A DNA stretch of 64,000 bases. Origin: Rivularia sp. T60_A2020_040. Its GTDB lineage: Bacteria; Cyanobacteriota; Cyanobacteriia; Cyanobacteriales; Nostocaceae. A model generated the notes under the pieces. The model was not told the DNA's origin. It saw nothing but the letters and a program-made list of their open reading frames with translations, and ran no database searches. Of the stretch, positions 52,834-61,941 are shown one piece after another. A program made the translations under genes and the position numbers. Positions within the stretch are counted from its first letter, which is position 1. Each line of letters begins with the position of its first letter. Location: assembly GCA_015272215.1 (NCBI GenBank), contig JACYMD010000101.1, positions 32,090 through 96,089 on the forward strand. The letters run 5' to 3'.

Positions 52834-53423
52834 AATTAACTACGGAATTACACAAAATAAACATCTGTGGATGAAGCATTAATTATCCGACTGATAGTTA
52901 CATTGTTTACTAGTATTTTCATTTAAAAATCAAATATTATCTCATGCTTCACAGATTGTTTGACGTTCCCCAAATAAGTCAATTTCTCAAGAAAAAAAAC
53001 TAATTCACTTAATTTTTCTTTTAGCCATGTAAATACTATAAATTACCTACATTGCAACGCCGGTTCAGCATTTATTCGTATTTTGATATAGTTCGACCTA
53101 GTATACACCCTTAACGCTAAATGTTACTCTACCTGAAGGTGAGTAATATTAACAGTTTACAATCAAGTTTGATCAATCTCTTTTCAATTGTTACAGAAAA
53201 TGTAATAATTTGGTTTGTTTTTCAAATATTTTTTGTATAGAAAATAATTATGTCTAAATTCAATCTTTAGAGAGATGTCACAACAACCAATTCATGATAT
53301 AAATCATTTTTCGCAATAGGTCAAATAAAAATGGTGCCTAATGCAAAATTAACGCACCAAAATCATTTTAAAATGAAAATATTGTCAATCAAGCTGATTT
53401 TCGAGTAAATTTTCCAACTCAGA
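52834..53423. other. 590-bp AT-rich intergenic region upstream of the efflux adaptor
   Basis: I see no gene, tRNA, array or strong hairpin here. It must contain the promoter of the efflux operon at its left end. It is one of the few long gaps without STRRs or palindromes. Confidence 0.5.
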
Positions 53424-54125
53424 TTAACCTAAATCAAAAAGCAAGATTTCTCCGCCTATATTGGTTGTAATTTCTAAATCTATTTCACCATCAATTTCCA
53501 CTCCATCACCTGCTCTTAATTCTTCACCGTTGAGGTTTACAATCCCTTTAGCTACTTGCAACCAAGTATAACGATTGGGTTGAGCGTGGTAATTAATTTT
53601 GTTTCCAGATTGCAAAATTGACGTATATAAATCCACATCTTGATATACTTTTACAGCACCATCTCGTGCATCATGGGCAGCAATCAAACGTAATTGTCCC
53701 GTTCTTTCTTGAATCGAAAAACTTTTCTGTTCATATCTAGGTTTTAAACCTTGTTTTTCTGGAATAATCCAAATTTGTAGAAAATGCACGGGTTCCGATT
53801 GAGAATGATTAAATTCACTATGCTTAATTCCCGTTCCCGCACTCATAATTTGTGCTTCACCGGGACAAATTACTGAACCAGTACCCAAACTATCTTTGTG
53901 TTCTAATGCTCCTTCTAAAACATAAGTGAGAATTTCCATATCTCGATGAGCGTGAGTCGGAAATCCTGCTCCCGGAGCAACTTTATCATCATTTATTACC
54001 CGTAAACTGCGAAAACCTAAACGTTCTGGATTGTAGAAACCACCGAAAGAAAAAGTATGATAACTATCGAGCCAACCGATTTGAGTTCTACCACGAGAAT
54101 TGCGCTCGTGAATCAGATGAGCCAT
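53424..54125 (-). CDS. Pirin family protein (quercetin dioxygenase-like bicupin)
   Basis: The 233-residue protein is of the shorter YhhW-like pirin type with two cupin domains. The N-terminal cupin holds the metal motif HAHRDMEILTYVLEGALEHKDS near 58-79, with a later SAGTGIKHSEFNHS contributing histidine and glutamate. The C-terminal cupin (about 130-230) is degenerate. Members of this group oxidise flavonols or act in stress responses; the substrate here is unknown. A palindrome and STRR tract lie upstream. Confidence 0.92.
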   Translation of the reverse strand: MAHLIHERNSRGRTQIGWLDSYHTFSFGGFYNPERLGFRSLRVINDDKVAPGAGFPTHAHRDMEILTYVLEGALEHKDSLGTGSVICPGEAQIMSAGTGIKHSEFNHSQSEPVHFLQIWIIPEKQGLKPRYEQKSFSIQERTGQLRLIAAHDARDGAVKVYQDVDLYTSILQSGNKINYHAQPNRYTWLQVAKGIVNLNGEELRAGDGVEIDGEIDLEITTNIGGEILLFDLG

Positions 54126-54434
54126 TTTGATTTTGGATTTTAGATTTTAGATTTTAGATTTTAAATTGAATACGAAACCCCTGTAGAGACGTAGCAGTGC
54201 TACGTCTCCAGCAATATGAAATCATCATTTTTTATTCCTTACTATTCAATAGTAAAATATGTATCTATAAAATGAAAAGTAGGTACTCAAAAGTGGCATA
54301 GTTACCAAAAAGTTATTATTGGAATCTTTTAAATTTATTAGATAGTAAAAAACCCGGTTTTTGTAAAACTGGGTTTCTTTCTATCATAAATAATTGAAAA
54401 AGTTAAACGAATAACAATTAGCGATTAACCGAAT
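54126..54434. other. 309-bp region between dps and pirin genes
   Basis: Next to the pirin start are TTTTAGATTTTAGATTTTAG STRR units (about 54130-54165). A GTAGAGACGTAGCAGTGC palindrome lies at 54182-54210. The dps terminator is at 54350-54376. No gene is seen. Confidence 0.65.
54350..54376 (-). terminator. Terminator of dps
   Basis: On the minus strand AAACCCAGTTTT pairs with AAAACCGGGTTT (plus-strand arms 54365-54376 and 54350-54361) with one mismatch-type pair and a loop of about three bases. A T-rich TTTTTACT follows. It lies about 60 bases after the dps stop. Confidence 0.75.
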
Positions 54435-54992
54435 TTATTTAACACCAGTTTTCTGTTGAGTTGTACTTTCTGATTTGACTTCAGAAACCTGGATGTGAGC
54501 TTCTAAGAACCAAAGTCGCTTATCAATGGTACGAGAAACTTCGACATATAGATCGTTAGTATCTTGTTCATTTAACTCATCGGTTTTGTCAATAGCTTCT
54601 CTTAAATGCTTAGCATATGCTGCAAAACGCTCAACTAAAGCCGTTACGTGCTGCATTCCATCCAAAATGTCAGTAGGGTATTCTGGCAATATAGAATTAG
54701 CCGCAGCCATCCGAACTGTACCACAAGCATAACCAGCTAAAGCGGTAATCCGTTCGGCAAACATATCAATGAATTCTTCTATCTCACCAGCAATTTCGTC
54801 AAACATCTCATGAAGCTGGTAGAAATCAGTTCCCTTGACATTCCAGTGGGCTTGTTTTACCTGACTTTTTAAATCTGCGGTTGCAGCTAAAGTTTGGTTG
54901 AGGAGTGAGACAACTTGGCTTCGCACATCAGCAGGAATATCAATGTGAGAAGGATAAAGACGTGATGCGAGTTTTCCGTTACTATCGCTCAT
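54435..54992 (-). CDS. dps: Dps family DNA-protection ferritin
   Basis: Dps dodecamers store iron and protect DNA from oxidative stress. The 185-residue protein has the intersubunit ferroxidase motif QAHWNVKGTDFYQLHEMFDEIAGEIEEFIDMFAERI near 42-77, with the expected His, Asp and Glu. The helix with SRTIDKRLWFLEAHIQ follows near the end. The C-terminal tail (SEVKSESTTQQKTGVK) is polar and may be mobile. A clear terminator follows. Confidence 0.94.
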   Translation of the reverse strand: MSDSNGKLASRLYPSHIDIPADVRSQVVSLLNQTLAATADLKSQVKQAHWNVKGTDFYQLHEMFDEIAGEIEEFIDMFAERITALAGYACGTVRMAAANSILPEYPTDILDGMQHVTALVERFAAYAKHLREAIDKTDELNEQDTNDLYVEVSRTIDKRLWFLEAHIQVSEVKSESTTQQKTGVK

Positions 54993-55334
54993 AATTAATA
55001 CATCTCTCTTAGGATAGGCATAGTTTAGTTTACAGTTATATATTTAGTTTTAAAACTTTCTATCGACTGATTTATCTAACAAGCAAAACTTTCTATCGAT
55101 AGAGGGAAGAGGGAATTGGGAATAGAAAATTTTGGTATGTAATTAATTCTCTATGGGTACTTATCTGTACTACACTTACAATACCCTTGCAAATTTGATA
55201 AAATCCGAGGCGTTGCAGAATCCGGGTATGAATTTAGATTTTGAGACGTTACACTGTAACGTCTCTACACGGGTTTCAGGTAACAAAAATAATTTTAGTT
55301 ACTTTCCCCTATTCCCTATTCCCTATTTAAATCT
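54993..55334. other. 342-bp intergenic region between dps and the DCC gene
   Basis: The dps and DCC genes are divergent, so it should hold two promoters. It contains two CAAAACTTTCTATCGA-like direct repeats (about 55046-55062 and 55084-55100), a TGAGACGTTACACTGTAACG palindrome (55242-55265) and a CCCTATT STRR tract just before the DCC start (about 55308-55327). No gene is supported. Confidence 0.6.
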
Positions 55335-55742
55335 ATGAACTACCAAGTTATTTACGATGGCAATTGTAATCTTTGTGTTACTTTGGTACAAATTTTAGAA
55401 AATTTAGATCGAGGTAAAATCTTTAATTACATCCCCATGCAAGATGAGCAAGCACTGCAAAAGTGGAATATTACATCAACTGATTGCGAATTGGGGATGA
55501 TTTTGATTGATCAAGATGCTCCAGAAACACGCTGGCAAGGTAGTGCAGCAGCAGAAGAAATTGGACGGTTATTACCAGGTGGAAGTGTATTTGTTGATGC
55601 TTATCGCACTCTACCGGGATTGAAATGGACTGGCGATCGCTTTTACGAACAAATCCGCGATCATCGTTATACAATTTTTGGTAAGCGCGATCGCACATAC
55701 AAATCTACTTACTGTAATGATGGTAATTGTCAGACTAGTTAA
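55335..55742 (+). CDS. DCC family (DUF393) thiol-disulfide oxidoreductase-like protein
   Basis: The 135-residue protein has the DCC signature at its start: VIYDGNCNLCVTLVQIL, with DGNCNLC giving the CxxC pair. The later GSAAAEEIGRLLPGG and PGLKWTGDRFYEQIRDHRYTIFGKR fit DUF393. The fold is thioredoxin-like; the substrate is unknown. The C-terminus has a further CNDGNC pair of cysteines. CCCTATT repeat sequence lies directly upstream, leaving a weak ribosome site. Confidence 0.88.
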   Translation: MNYQVIYDGNCNLCVTLVQILENLDRGKIFNYIPMQDEQALQKWNITSTDCELGMILIDQDAPETRWQGSAAAEEIGRLLPGGSVFVDAYRTLPGLKWTGDRFYEQIRDHRYTIFGKRDRTYKSTYCNDGNCQTS

Positions 55743-55764
55743 TATCACCAATTAATATCACCAA

Positions 55765-56187
55765 TTAATTATTTTCTTCCGAATTGCTGTTAAACACTTG
55801 TAAAACTTGACGACAAAAATCTTTTAACTTTTCTTGTTTTTCTTCAGCAGGTTTAAGTTTACCAACAAAATTCCAGTTTTCTACAGTTGAAACTCGCCAT
55901 TGTTCCCCACGATGATCAAATCCACAGACTTCCACACCAATAGCACGACGCAAGCCATTAATAGGATCTTGATAAAAGCGAATTTGAGTCAAGATACTGC
56001 GACTTTGCCAAGATTTACTGACACCAGGAAAGTGAAAACCGATATCGATAGAATCTGGATCTACTAATTCCATCGTTTGTTGATCACTTCTCCAAGGTTT
56101 AAGATCGGATCTTGCATCGGGAAATTCAAACTTAAATAAATTAACTACCGTAGCAATTTTACTTGCAAATTCTAGATTTGTTGCCAT
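55765..56187 (-). CDS. Protein of unknown function, about 140 residues
   Basis: The preferred start is the ATG at 56187 (MATNLEFASKIATVVNLFKF). An upstream in-frame start at 56241 would add 18 hydrophobic residues, so either is possible. The product is small and soluble, with the visible segments DARSDLKPWRSDQQTMELVDPDSIDIGFHFPGVSKSW and RAIGVEVCGFDHRGEQW, and an acidic lysine-rich C-terminus. It converges on the DCC gene. I do not recognise the family, though the sequence looks conserved rather than random. Confidence 0.6.
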   Translation of the reverse strand: MATNLEFASKIATVVNLFKFEFPDARSDLKPWRSDQQTMELVDPDSIDIGFHFPGVSKSWQSRSILTQIRFYQDPINGLRRAIGVEVCGFDHRGEQWRVSTVENWNFVGKLKPAEEKQEKLKDFCRQVLQVFNSNSEENN

Positions 56188-56447
56188 CTCAGATGCGTTC
56201 ACAAAAATACTCCCCTTTGTAAATAAAGCGGCTAATGTCAAGCAGATTACGATTTATTCTTAATACCGAAAGCTTGACCATATTAGTGTTTCAGCTTATC
56301 AAGTCTCTTTTGATTAAAGCAACGATAAAATTGAACTTTTTCAGCACCTACCGAATCAATCCAAAATCTAAAATCCAAAATCTAAAATTGTTTGACCCTA
56401 ACAAGCTAAAATTACTGTGTTAATTTGCAGATAAATAAGTTTAGCTT

Positions 56448-56906
56448 ATGTCTCGTCTACGCCCTATTTTTTCCCTAATCCTAGTATCTTTAGCAACATT
56501 ACTCATCAGTTGTGGCAGTGCGAATGTAGCTGCAACACCTCCAACCTATACTCCATTACAACTAGAGAAAATCCAGGAATATGCTCCTAAAGTGGTAGCT
56601 GTTCAAGAACGTAGTGCTGAATTGCAAAAGTTAATTCAAAATCAAGATTGGATAAATGTCGGTAATTTTATACATGGTCCGATGACAGAAGTAAAATTAA
56701 ACATGAGCTATATTGTTTCTAATCTCTTGCCAGAGCAACAAAAAGAAGCACGTAAAATAGCGCGAGAGATGTTTAATAATCTGGTAAAAATTGACCAAGC
56801 TGCTAATGAAGGTAATTCCAGAAAAGCTCTGAGTGCTTATGATGCTGCTTTTGCTGATATTAATCAATTTTTGGATTTACTCCCAGCAAATACCATATCT
56901 AATTAA
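56448..56906 (+). CDS. psbQ: Photosystem II lipoprotein PsbQ (CyanoQ)
   Basis: PsbQ is a lumenal lipoprotein that stabilises the oxygen-evolving complex. The 152-residue protein has a signal peptide with lipobox LISC (Cys22), a Pro-rich linker (TPPTYTPLQLEKIQEYAP) and the four-helix bundle with the QDWINVGNFIHGPMTEVKLNMSYI pattern near 64-87. The length is normal. STRR-type CAAAATCTAAAATCC sequence lies just upstream at about 56350-56385. Confidence 0.93.
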   Translation: MSRLRPIFSLILVSLATLLISCGSANVAATPPTYTPLQLEKIQEYAPKVVAVQERSAELQKLIQNQDWINVGNFIHGPMTEVKLNMSYIVSNLLPEQQKEARKIAREMFNNLVKIDQAANEGNSRKALSAYDAAFADINQFLDLLPANTISN

Positions 56907-57045
56907 TTATAAATGCATTGAAGTCATTGATAAACAATTTTACTCGGATTTAACAGTTAAAATCTGACGTTGCAGCTTTAAATAGTTGATGTTTGGAGGC
57001 GTTGCAGTGCAGCGTCTCTATATTTATTTTTACCCTTAAAAATCC

Positions 57046-58161
57046 ATGAATCATCTAGTTATTATCGGTTGCGGGATTATTGGAGCAACATTAGCTTACG
57101 AACTAAGTTTAATTGAAGATTTAAAAATTACAGTTGTCGATAAACAACCTCCAGCCCAAGCCGCTACAGGTGCAGCCCTAGGCGTTATGATGGGCATTAT
57201 CAGTCACAAAGTCAAAGGTAAAGCTTGGCGGATGCGACAAACAAGCATCCAGCGTTATGAAACTTTGATTCCAGAATTAGAAGCAATTACAAAGCAACGA
57301 ATCCCTTTTAATCGTCAAGGAATTTTGATGTTGTTACCATCTCCTCAAGTAACAACCGACGATTTAGCTAGCTGGAAAAAACTTCAAGAAACTCGTCACA
57401 ATCAAGGTTGGCAATTAGAAATTTTAAATGTTGCTCAACTTGAGAAAATATGTCCTCAGATAGATGTTAAATCGCAAGAATATATTGGCGCAATTCATTC
57501 TCCTCAAGATCGACAACTCGATCCAACAGCATTAACATTAGCTTTAGTACAAGCAGCAAAACACAATGGTGTTAACTTCAAATTTGGTATAAAAGCATTA
57601 GGGCTAAATTCTTCATCTCAACTGGAAACAACAGATGGTGTGATTACAGGTGATAAATTTATTATCGCTGCGGGACTCGGTTCATCTGCCCTCACAGCAC
57701 AATTAAATCAAAAAGTTGATATTCGTCCAGTATTAGGACAAGCAATTCATTTACGCTTGGGGCATCCTTTAGGAAATTCCGAATTTCAACCCGCCATAAC
57801 CTGTAATGATATTTACGTAGTGCCTCGCGATGCGGGAGTATGTTCAGCTACAGATTATTGGGTAGGTGCCACAGTCGAATTTTCCCAAGATGGTGGTGAA
57901 ATATCAGCCGATAAAGAATTATTAGATGCTACTTTGCATAGCGCGATCGCAACTTGTCCAGAGTTAGCAAATGCCAGTATAATCCGTACTTGGTCAGGAT
58001 TGCGTCCTCGCCCAGAAAATCGTCCCGCACCAGTGATCGAAAAACTACCCGGATACAACAACGTAATACTTGCTAGCGCTCATTATCGTAACGGGGTTTT
58101 ACTCGCACCCGCTACAGCGGAAATAGTCAAGGAAATGATTTTGGAAAGCAGTTATCAGTGA
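57046..58161 (+). CDS. FAD-dependent amine oxidase, glycine-oxidase-like (ThiO family)
   Basis: The 371-residue protein is a D-amino-acid-oxidase-fold enzyme. Its N-terminal FAD site is LVIIGCGIIGATLAYELS (GxGxxG at 8-13), and TIRTWSGLRPRP.NRP-like sequence near the C-terminus closes the flavin site (SIIRTWSGLRPRPENRPAPVIEKL). Relatives oxidise glycine for thiamin synthesis (ThiO) or other amino acids. No thi gene is adjacent, so the substrate is open. The stop overlaps the end of the convergent methyltransferase gene by seven bases. A GAGGCGTTGCAGTGCAGCG palindrome precedes the start. Confidence 0.85.
   Translation: MNHLVIIGCGIIGATLAYELSLIEDLKITVVDKQPPAQAATGAALGVMMGIISHKVKGKAWRMRQTSIQRYETLIPELEAITKQRIPFNRQGILMLLPSPQVTTDDLASWKKLQETRHNQGWQLEILNVAQLEKICPQIDVKSQEYIGAIHSPQDRQLDPTALTLALVQAAKHNGVNFKFGIKALGLNSSSQLETTDGVITGDKFIIAAGLGSSALTAQLNQKVDIRPVLGQAIHLRLGHPLGNSEFQPAITCNDIYVVPRDAGVCSATDYWVGATVEFSQDGGEISADKELLDATLHSAIATCPELANASIIRTWSGLRPRPENRPAPVIEKLPGYNNVILASAHYRNGVLLAPATAEIVKEMILESSYQ
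57925..57967. repeat. Segment of the oxidase gene echoed downstream of the R-M locus
   Basis: GATGCTACTT, an eight- to nine-base variable spacer, and GCGATCGCAACTTGTCCAGA continuing to GTTAG occur here in the oxidase gene. The same order occurs at 60388-60431, with GCGATCGCAACTTGTCCGGA. Only the HIP1 octamer inside is common in this DNA. Confidence 0.6.
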
Positions 58162-59690
58162 GTATTTTTGGATAACAATTCTAAAGCAGATAACCATTCT
58201 AATTTTTGATTTGAATATGGTTTAAAGCCTTGATATTCCGAATTTGCTTGCTTTATTAATTGCTCTTGGGGAATATTATTTAGTAATGCATCAAAATTTA
58301 TAGATTGCAATAACTTTTTTGTAATTGGTCTTTTTGCGTCTAAGAAAGTAATTGATTTCAGAAATTCCAAACATACATCGCTATTAAATAAGCAAGTTAA
58401 AAGTATTGCTTCTTCGATTGAATTGCACGAAATAAAATAACAAGTATCATCCAGCATTACCGGACGATTTTTTATGGGATAAACAATTCTAAATCTAGGT
58501 TGTTTGTGTAAACCAGAAATAGCTAATTTATAAAGAGAAAAAGAATAATCACCAATTCCAAATATTGAAAATGGCGGCTTACCTTTATAAATAGAAGATT
58601 TTCGCTGATCAAATTGCTCTGAATGACTTCCAATATATTGCCAAAGTCGCGGTGCCATTTGTTGTAAATGGGATGTATCTTCACCAATTTTTTTCTGAGT
58701 AACTATCACACCTCGTTTTGAATCTATTTTTCCATGAAATAAATCGGTAGATTTTAGTAAAGGGTAAATATAATCTGATTCAACATTAACTATTTCCTTA
58801 AATTTATTTTGAAAAACTCCTTCTGAAATATAAGTAAGTTCCATTACAGATGCTGCATCATGTTTTAATCCCTGTCGCCATATTAAAGAACTACTTCCAT
58901 TTAGAAAAGCTGATTTTTGATAAGCTTTAACATCTGCAACTAATTTGTTATCAATAATTCCGATAGTTGATTCTGGTTCACTTGCTGATAAATTAGGATA
59001 AACATTTGCTTGATAACTTGGTTGATCCGAACCAACATCTAAACAAAATAAACAAGCACTTACAGAAGCTTTAAACCATTTTTTTGCATCAATCAATCTA
59101 ATTGAGGCATTACTAATCTTAAGTTGAGCATCAAAAGCAAATTGCAACACATTACGCGCTACAGCAGTTTTACAAAGTAATGCAATAGTTGGTTTTTCAA
59201 AAACAAGTTCTTGAATCAGTTTTATCCAAATATATTCTGTAATGTCAAAGTTAGAATGTCCTATTTTAGCTTCAAGTCCTTTGAAATTTTTAAAATTTGT
59301 TTTAATTGGCAGATTATTGCTTCCTAATCTTCCAAGTTGAGAATTTGTTACCCAAGGAGGATTACCTATAACCAATAAATTTCCTTGTGTACTCCATTTC
59401 AAACTTTGACTTAAATCGAAATCAAATATTTTGGCTTGTTGAATAACAACACGAGTTGAATCAGTATTTTCATAGCTTATTTTTGCAGTTTGAAAGTGTT
59501 CTCGATCAAATTCAATCGCTTGAATTTCTTTTGGAGGTTTATCAAGTGCTAGTAAACCAGAAATAAAATTACCTCTTCCACAAGTGGGTTCAAAAACTCT
59601 TTCCCAATAATTATTACTTTTACTTAAACAATTTAATATTTCTGCTACTAATGCAGGAGGGGTTTGAAAATCACCAAATTCAGCTTTCAA
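58155..59690 (-). CDS. N6-adenine DNA methyltransferase of a type II R-M locus
   Basis: The 511-residue protein is a TaqI-like (gamma class) adenine methyltransferase. It has GDFQTPPALV (motif X) at 6-15, FEPTCGRGNF (motif I) at 33-42, and NPPW (motif IV, catalytic) at 110-113. The C-terminal 250 residues should hold target recognition. The start is TTG 59690 with an A-rich context. It lies 151 bases after the apparent restriction gene stop, but the in-frame continuation of that gene overlaps this start by 11 bases. It should protect host DNA from the cognate endonuclease. Confidence 0.88.
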   Translation of the reverse strand: MKAEFGDFQTPPALVAEILNCLSKSNNYWERVFEPTCGRGNFISGLLALDKPPKEIQAIEFDREHFQTAKISYENTDSTRVVIQQAKIFDFDLSQSLKWSTQGNLLVIGNPPWVTNSQLGRLGSNNLPIKTNFKNFKGLEAKIGHSNFDITEYIWIKLIQELVFEKPTIALLCKTAVARNVLQFAFDAQLKISNASIRLIDAKKWFKASVSACLFCLDVGSDQPSYQANVYPNLSASEPESTIGIIDNKLVADVKAYQKSAFLNGSSSLIWRQGLKHDAASVMELTYISEGVFQNKFKEIVNVESDYIYPLLKSTDLFHGKIDSKRGVIVTQKKIGEDTSHLQQMAPRLWQYIGSHSEQFDQRKSSIYKGKPPFSIFGIGDYSFSLYKLAISGLHKQPRFRIVYPIKNRPVMLDDTCYFISCNSIEEAILLTCLFNSDVCLEFLKSITFLDAKRPITKKLLQSINFDALLNNIPQEQLIKQANSEYQGFKPYSNQKLEWLSALELLSKNTH

Positions 59691-60342
59691 GTAGGTTTTC
59701 TACTCCTATATCTGTTTTTAAATTTGCTATATCAATAATTCGACGATATTGAAGCCGCCATTGCAATGCATTTGATATTGTCAGATATCCAAGTTGAGGG
59801 GGATTTTGCAATATTCTATCCGCAAGTACATCGCGTCTGATTTAATCAAGAGGTAAGTTACGTTCCTCTAGATAAACAACAATATCATCTTTATTTCCGT
59901 TACGGTTCAAAACACCGATTAAACCGTAAGTTGTTTGATAGTCTCCTGTCTTTTCCTGCGCTACGAAAATTGCATCTCGAAAATTTAAACGCGCTGTTTG
60001 CGTGGTGCTGTCGTCAGATTTTTCGTAAGTAAACACCAGCAAATGATAACCCAAACCATACACTTTTTGACTTGCATCTCGAAAAGGAGAAGATGATTGG
60101 GGTTGACGAATTGAAGTTACTTTTAAATCTACATTTAAGTCAGGAAAATCAATACCACTTGCAGCATTACCCGGTATATAGTCATAGGTAGCTCTTAAAT
60201 AATGGTTAAAAGCTTGCTCAATATAGGTACCAACAGCTTTACCATCGGTAGAGCCAAATAAGTCTGGAATAGGTGTCCCGCTAATTTGTCTAATAAATAG
60301 TGCTGAGGCTATTTTAAAGTTGTCAAGTGTTAATTTTCTCAT
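59680..60342 (-). pseudogene. Type II restriction endonuclease gene interrupted by an in-frame stop
   Basis: The N-terminal frame (60342 to TAA 59844-59842) encodes 166 residues with a PD-(D/E)XK core: Glu42 in TYIEQAF, Asp65 in GIDFPDL and Asp72-Leu-Lys74 in NVDLKVTS. The same frame continues past the TAA for 53 codons (IRRDVLADRILQNPPQLG to ENLLES) and ends at TGA 59680-59682, overlapping the methyltransferase start by 11 bases. Full length would be 220 codons. The tail has a typical protein composition, so the TAA looks like a recent nonsense change of a sense codon such as GAA. The short form may be inactive or partly active. Confidence 0.72.
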
Positions 60343-60670
60343 GAGATAATTCCTAATTCTATTTAGGATTATCTACCTATTGGTACTGATGCTACTTATG
60401 AAAACTGCGATCGCAACTTGTCCGGAGTTAGTAGTAGGTTAGGTTAAAGAACGTTCACCGCTAGGTGTGCCGGAGGCACAACCCAACATTTTCAATATTT
60501 TGTTGGGCTTCACTTCGTTCAACCCAACCTACGATTTTCTTTAACTTCGATAAAAAAAACTCCTTCCCAACCTGTGGAAAAGAGCATTTAAAATTATCTT
60601 ATTTAACCCGCGTAGGCGGGTTTCGCGTGTGTAGACGCGGTTTCAACCGCCGGGTCAATTCTTAACCTAC
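60343..60670. other. 328-bp intergenic region with repeat remnants
   Basis: It contains the echo of the oxidase gene (60388-60431), an imperfect GTGCCGGAGGCACAACCCAAC / GTTGGGCTTCACTTCG dispersed repeat at about 60431-60545, and the CCCGCGTAGGCGGG palindrome at 60605-60656. No intact gene is seen. Confidence 0.6.
60605..60656. repeat. CCGGCGGTT palindromic repeat, copy 2 (inverted relative to 10848-10940)
   Basis: CCCGCGTAGGCGGG is followed by GTGTGTAGACGCGGTTTCAACCGCC. Its reverse complement aligns with the 10848-10900 copy (CCGGCGGTTTAAACCGC...CTACACA). The two copies flank different accessory loci: one follows the ATPase-nuclease operon, the other lies upstream of the R-M locus. Confidence 0.65.
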
Positions 60671-61720
60671 CTAAAAAAACCACCCATAAGAATGCAAACC
60701 CTTACCCAACAAATTCACTCCCAAATAACAAACCCATACCGCAACAAAGCCAGTAGCCGCTAAAATCGCTGGACGACGACCTTGCCAACCGCGAGTAATG
60801 CGGGAGTGCAGATAAGCCGCAAACACCAACCAGGTAATCAATGCCCAGGTTTCCTTGGGGTCCCAACTCCAATAAGTACCCCATGCTTCATTAGCCCAAA
60901 CCGCACCAGCAATAATGCCAATTGTCAAGAGGGGAAAACCCAACCCAATAATTCGATAACTGATGTTATCTAAAGTTTCCGCAAGATTTAATCGTTGTGG
61001 AGAAAGGGGTTCTCCAGATTCGATTGACAATGCTGAATCTATCCGCTGTGCAACTGCTGTAGCCGTTTTACCATTACCATTGGTTTGAACGGCAGAAAAA
61101 CCATTGTTTTCAAAAGCAAATGCTTGGGGTTCGGTAACTAATTCACCGGCTTTATGCAAGCGATAACCGTTAGTACGATAACCACCATTACCCACAGAAC
61201 TACCTTGCAACTGTACAGGTTGACCTTTTGTAACTACAAGAAAAGCCACAGCTATTAAAGAACCTACCATCAAAGCCGAATAACTCAACATCATCACACT
61301 GACGTGCATCATCAACCAGTTGGATTTGAGTGCGGGTACTAATGGTTCGGAAACTTGCATATCTGAAGGAAGGGTTAATGCTGCAAAAGCACTAATTCCC
61401 ATCGCCACAGGTGAAGTTGCAACTCCCACCAAACGACTGTGACTACTGTATTCAGCAATTAAATGAACCGTGGTGATTCCCCAAGCCAAGAAAAACAAAG
61501 ATTCATATAAATTACTTAAAGGGAAATATCCACCCTCCAGCCATCTTGCACCAAGTAAAGTTGCCATGCACAAATTAGCGATCGCCATTCCCGCAGTTCC
61601 CAAACCACCCAATATCGTTAAATTAGGGAAAGCTGCTCCTACCCAATAAATCAACATTGTGACAAACAGAATTAGGAAGGAAGCATTATCAAGCCAGTTT
61701 TGGAGTAAAACTAAATCCAT
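60671..61720 (-). CDS. ccsA: Cytochrome c biogenesis heme-handling protein CcsA (Ycf5/ResC-type; also called CcsB)
   Basis: This is the system II heme-delivery partner for c-type cytochromes. The 349-residue membrane protein has eight or so helices, the WWD motif [18 protein letters not shown] near 280-297 and the histidines flanking it ([10 protein letters not shown] and HSYGWFF at the C-terminus). A long non-conserved loop (about 165-245) sits between helices. The usual length is 320-350. The neighbour ccs1 (ResB-like) gene is not in the window. NCBI names for this family vary between CcsA and CcsB. Confidence 0.93.
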   Translation of the reverse strand: MDLVLLQNWLDNASFLILFVTMLIYWVGAAFPNLTILGGLGTAGMAIANLCMATLLGARWLEGGYFPLSNLYESLFFLAWGITTVHLIAEYSSHSRLVGVATSPVAMGISAFAALTLPSDMQVSEPLVPALKSNWLMMHVSVMMLSYSALMVGSLIAVAFLVVTKGQPVQLQGSSVGNGGYRTNGYRLHKAGELVTEPQAFAFENNGFSAVQTNGNGKTATAVAQRIDSALSIESGEPLSPQRLNLAETLDNISYRIIGLGFPLLTIGIIAGAVWANEAWGTYWSWDPKETWALITWLVFAAYLHSRITRGWQGRRPAILAATGFVAVWVCYLGVNLLGKGLHSYGWFF

Positions 61721-61845
61721 AAAATTGTTCTCAGAAGATAATTTCTATAATTTTTTGATTTTACTTTTTTTCAAAGCTTTATTCACAAGAAGCAGTAATC
61801 ACTTAAGATTTCTACCTCTTCTAGCTTATCTTTATAATCATCACA

Positions 61846-61903
61846 AGTCGGGTTTTGAGCATAAATATCTGTAATACCAGACAATGCTCACAAAAACCCG
61901 ACG
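61846..61903. terminator. AAGTCGGGTTTTT inverted repeat, copy 4, with inner stem
   Basis: AAGTCGGGTTTTG pairs with CAAAAACCCGAC, and an inner stem GAGCAT (61858-61863) pairs with ATGCTC. It lies downstream of the DUF3352 gene stop (61942) and could end its transcript. The arms match copies at 407, 24376 and 45828. Confidence 0.55.
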
Positions 61904-61941
61904 AATCAAAACTGCTGCTAATTTATTTGTCTGTTGCTAAC

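Noticed and set aside
55153..55338. A 61-codon plus-strand frame before the DCC gene
   Set aside because: It runs through a GAGACGTTACACTGTAACG palindrome and CCCTATT STRR, and its sequence has no protein-like pattern.
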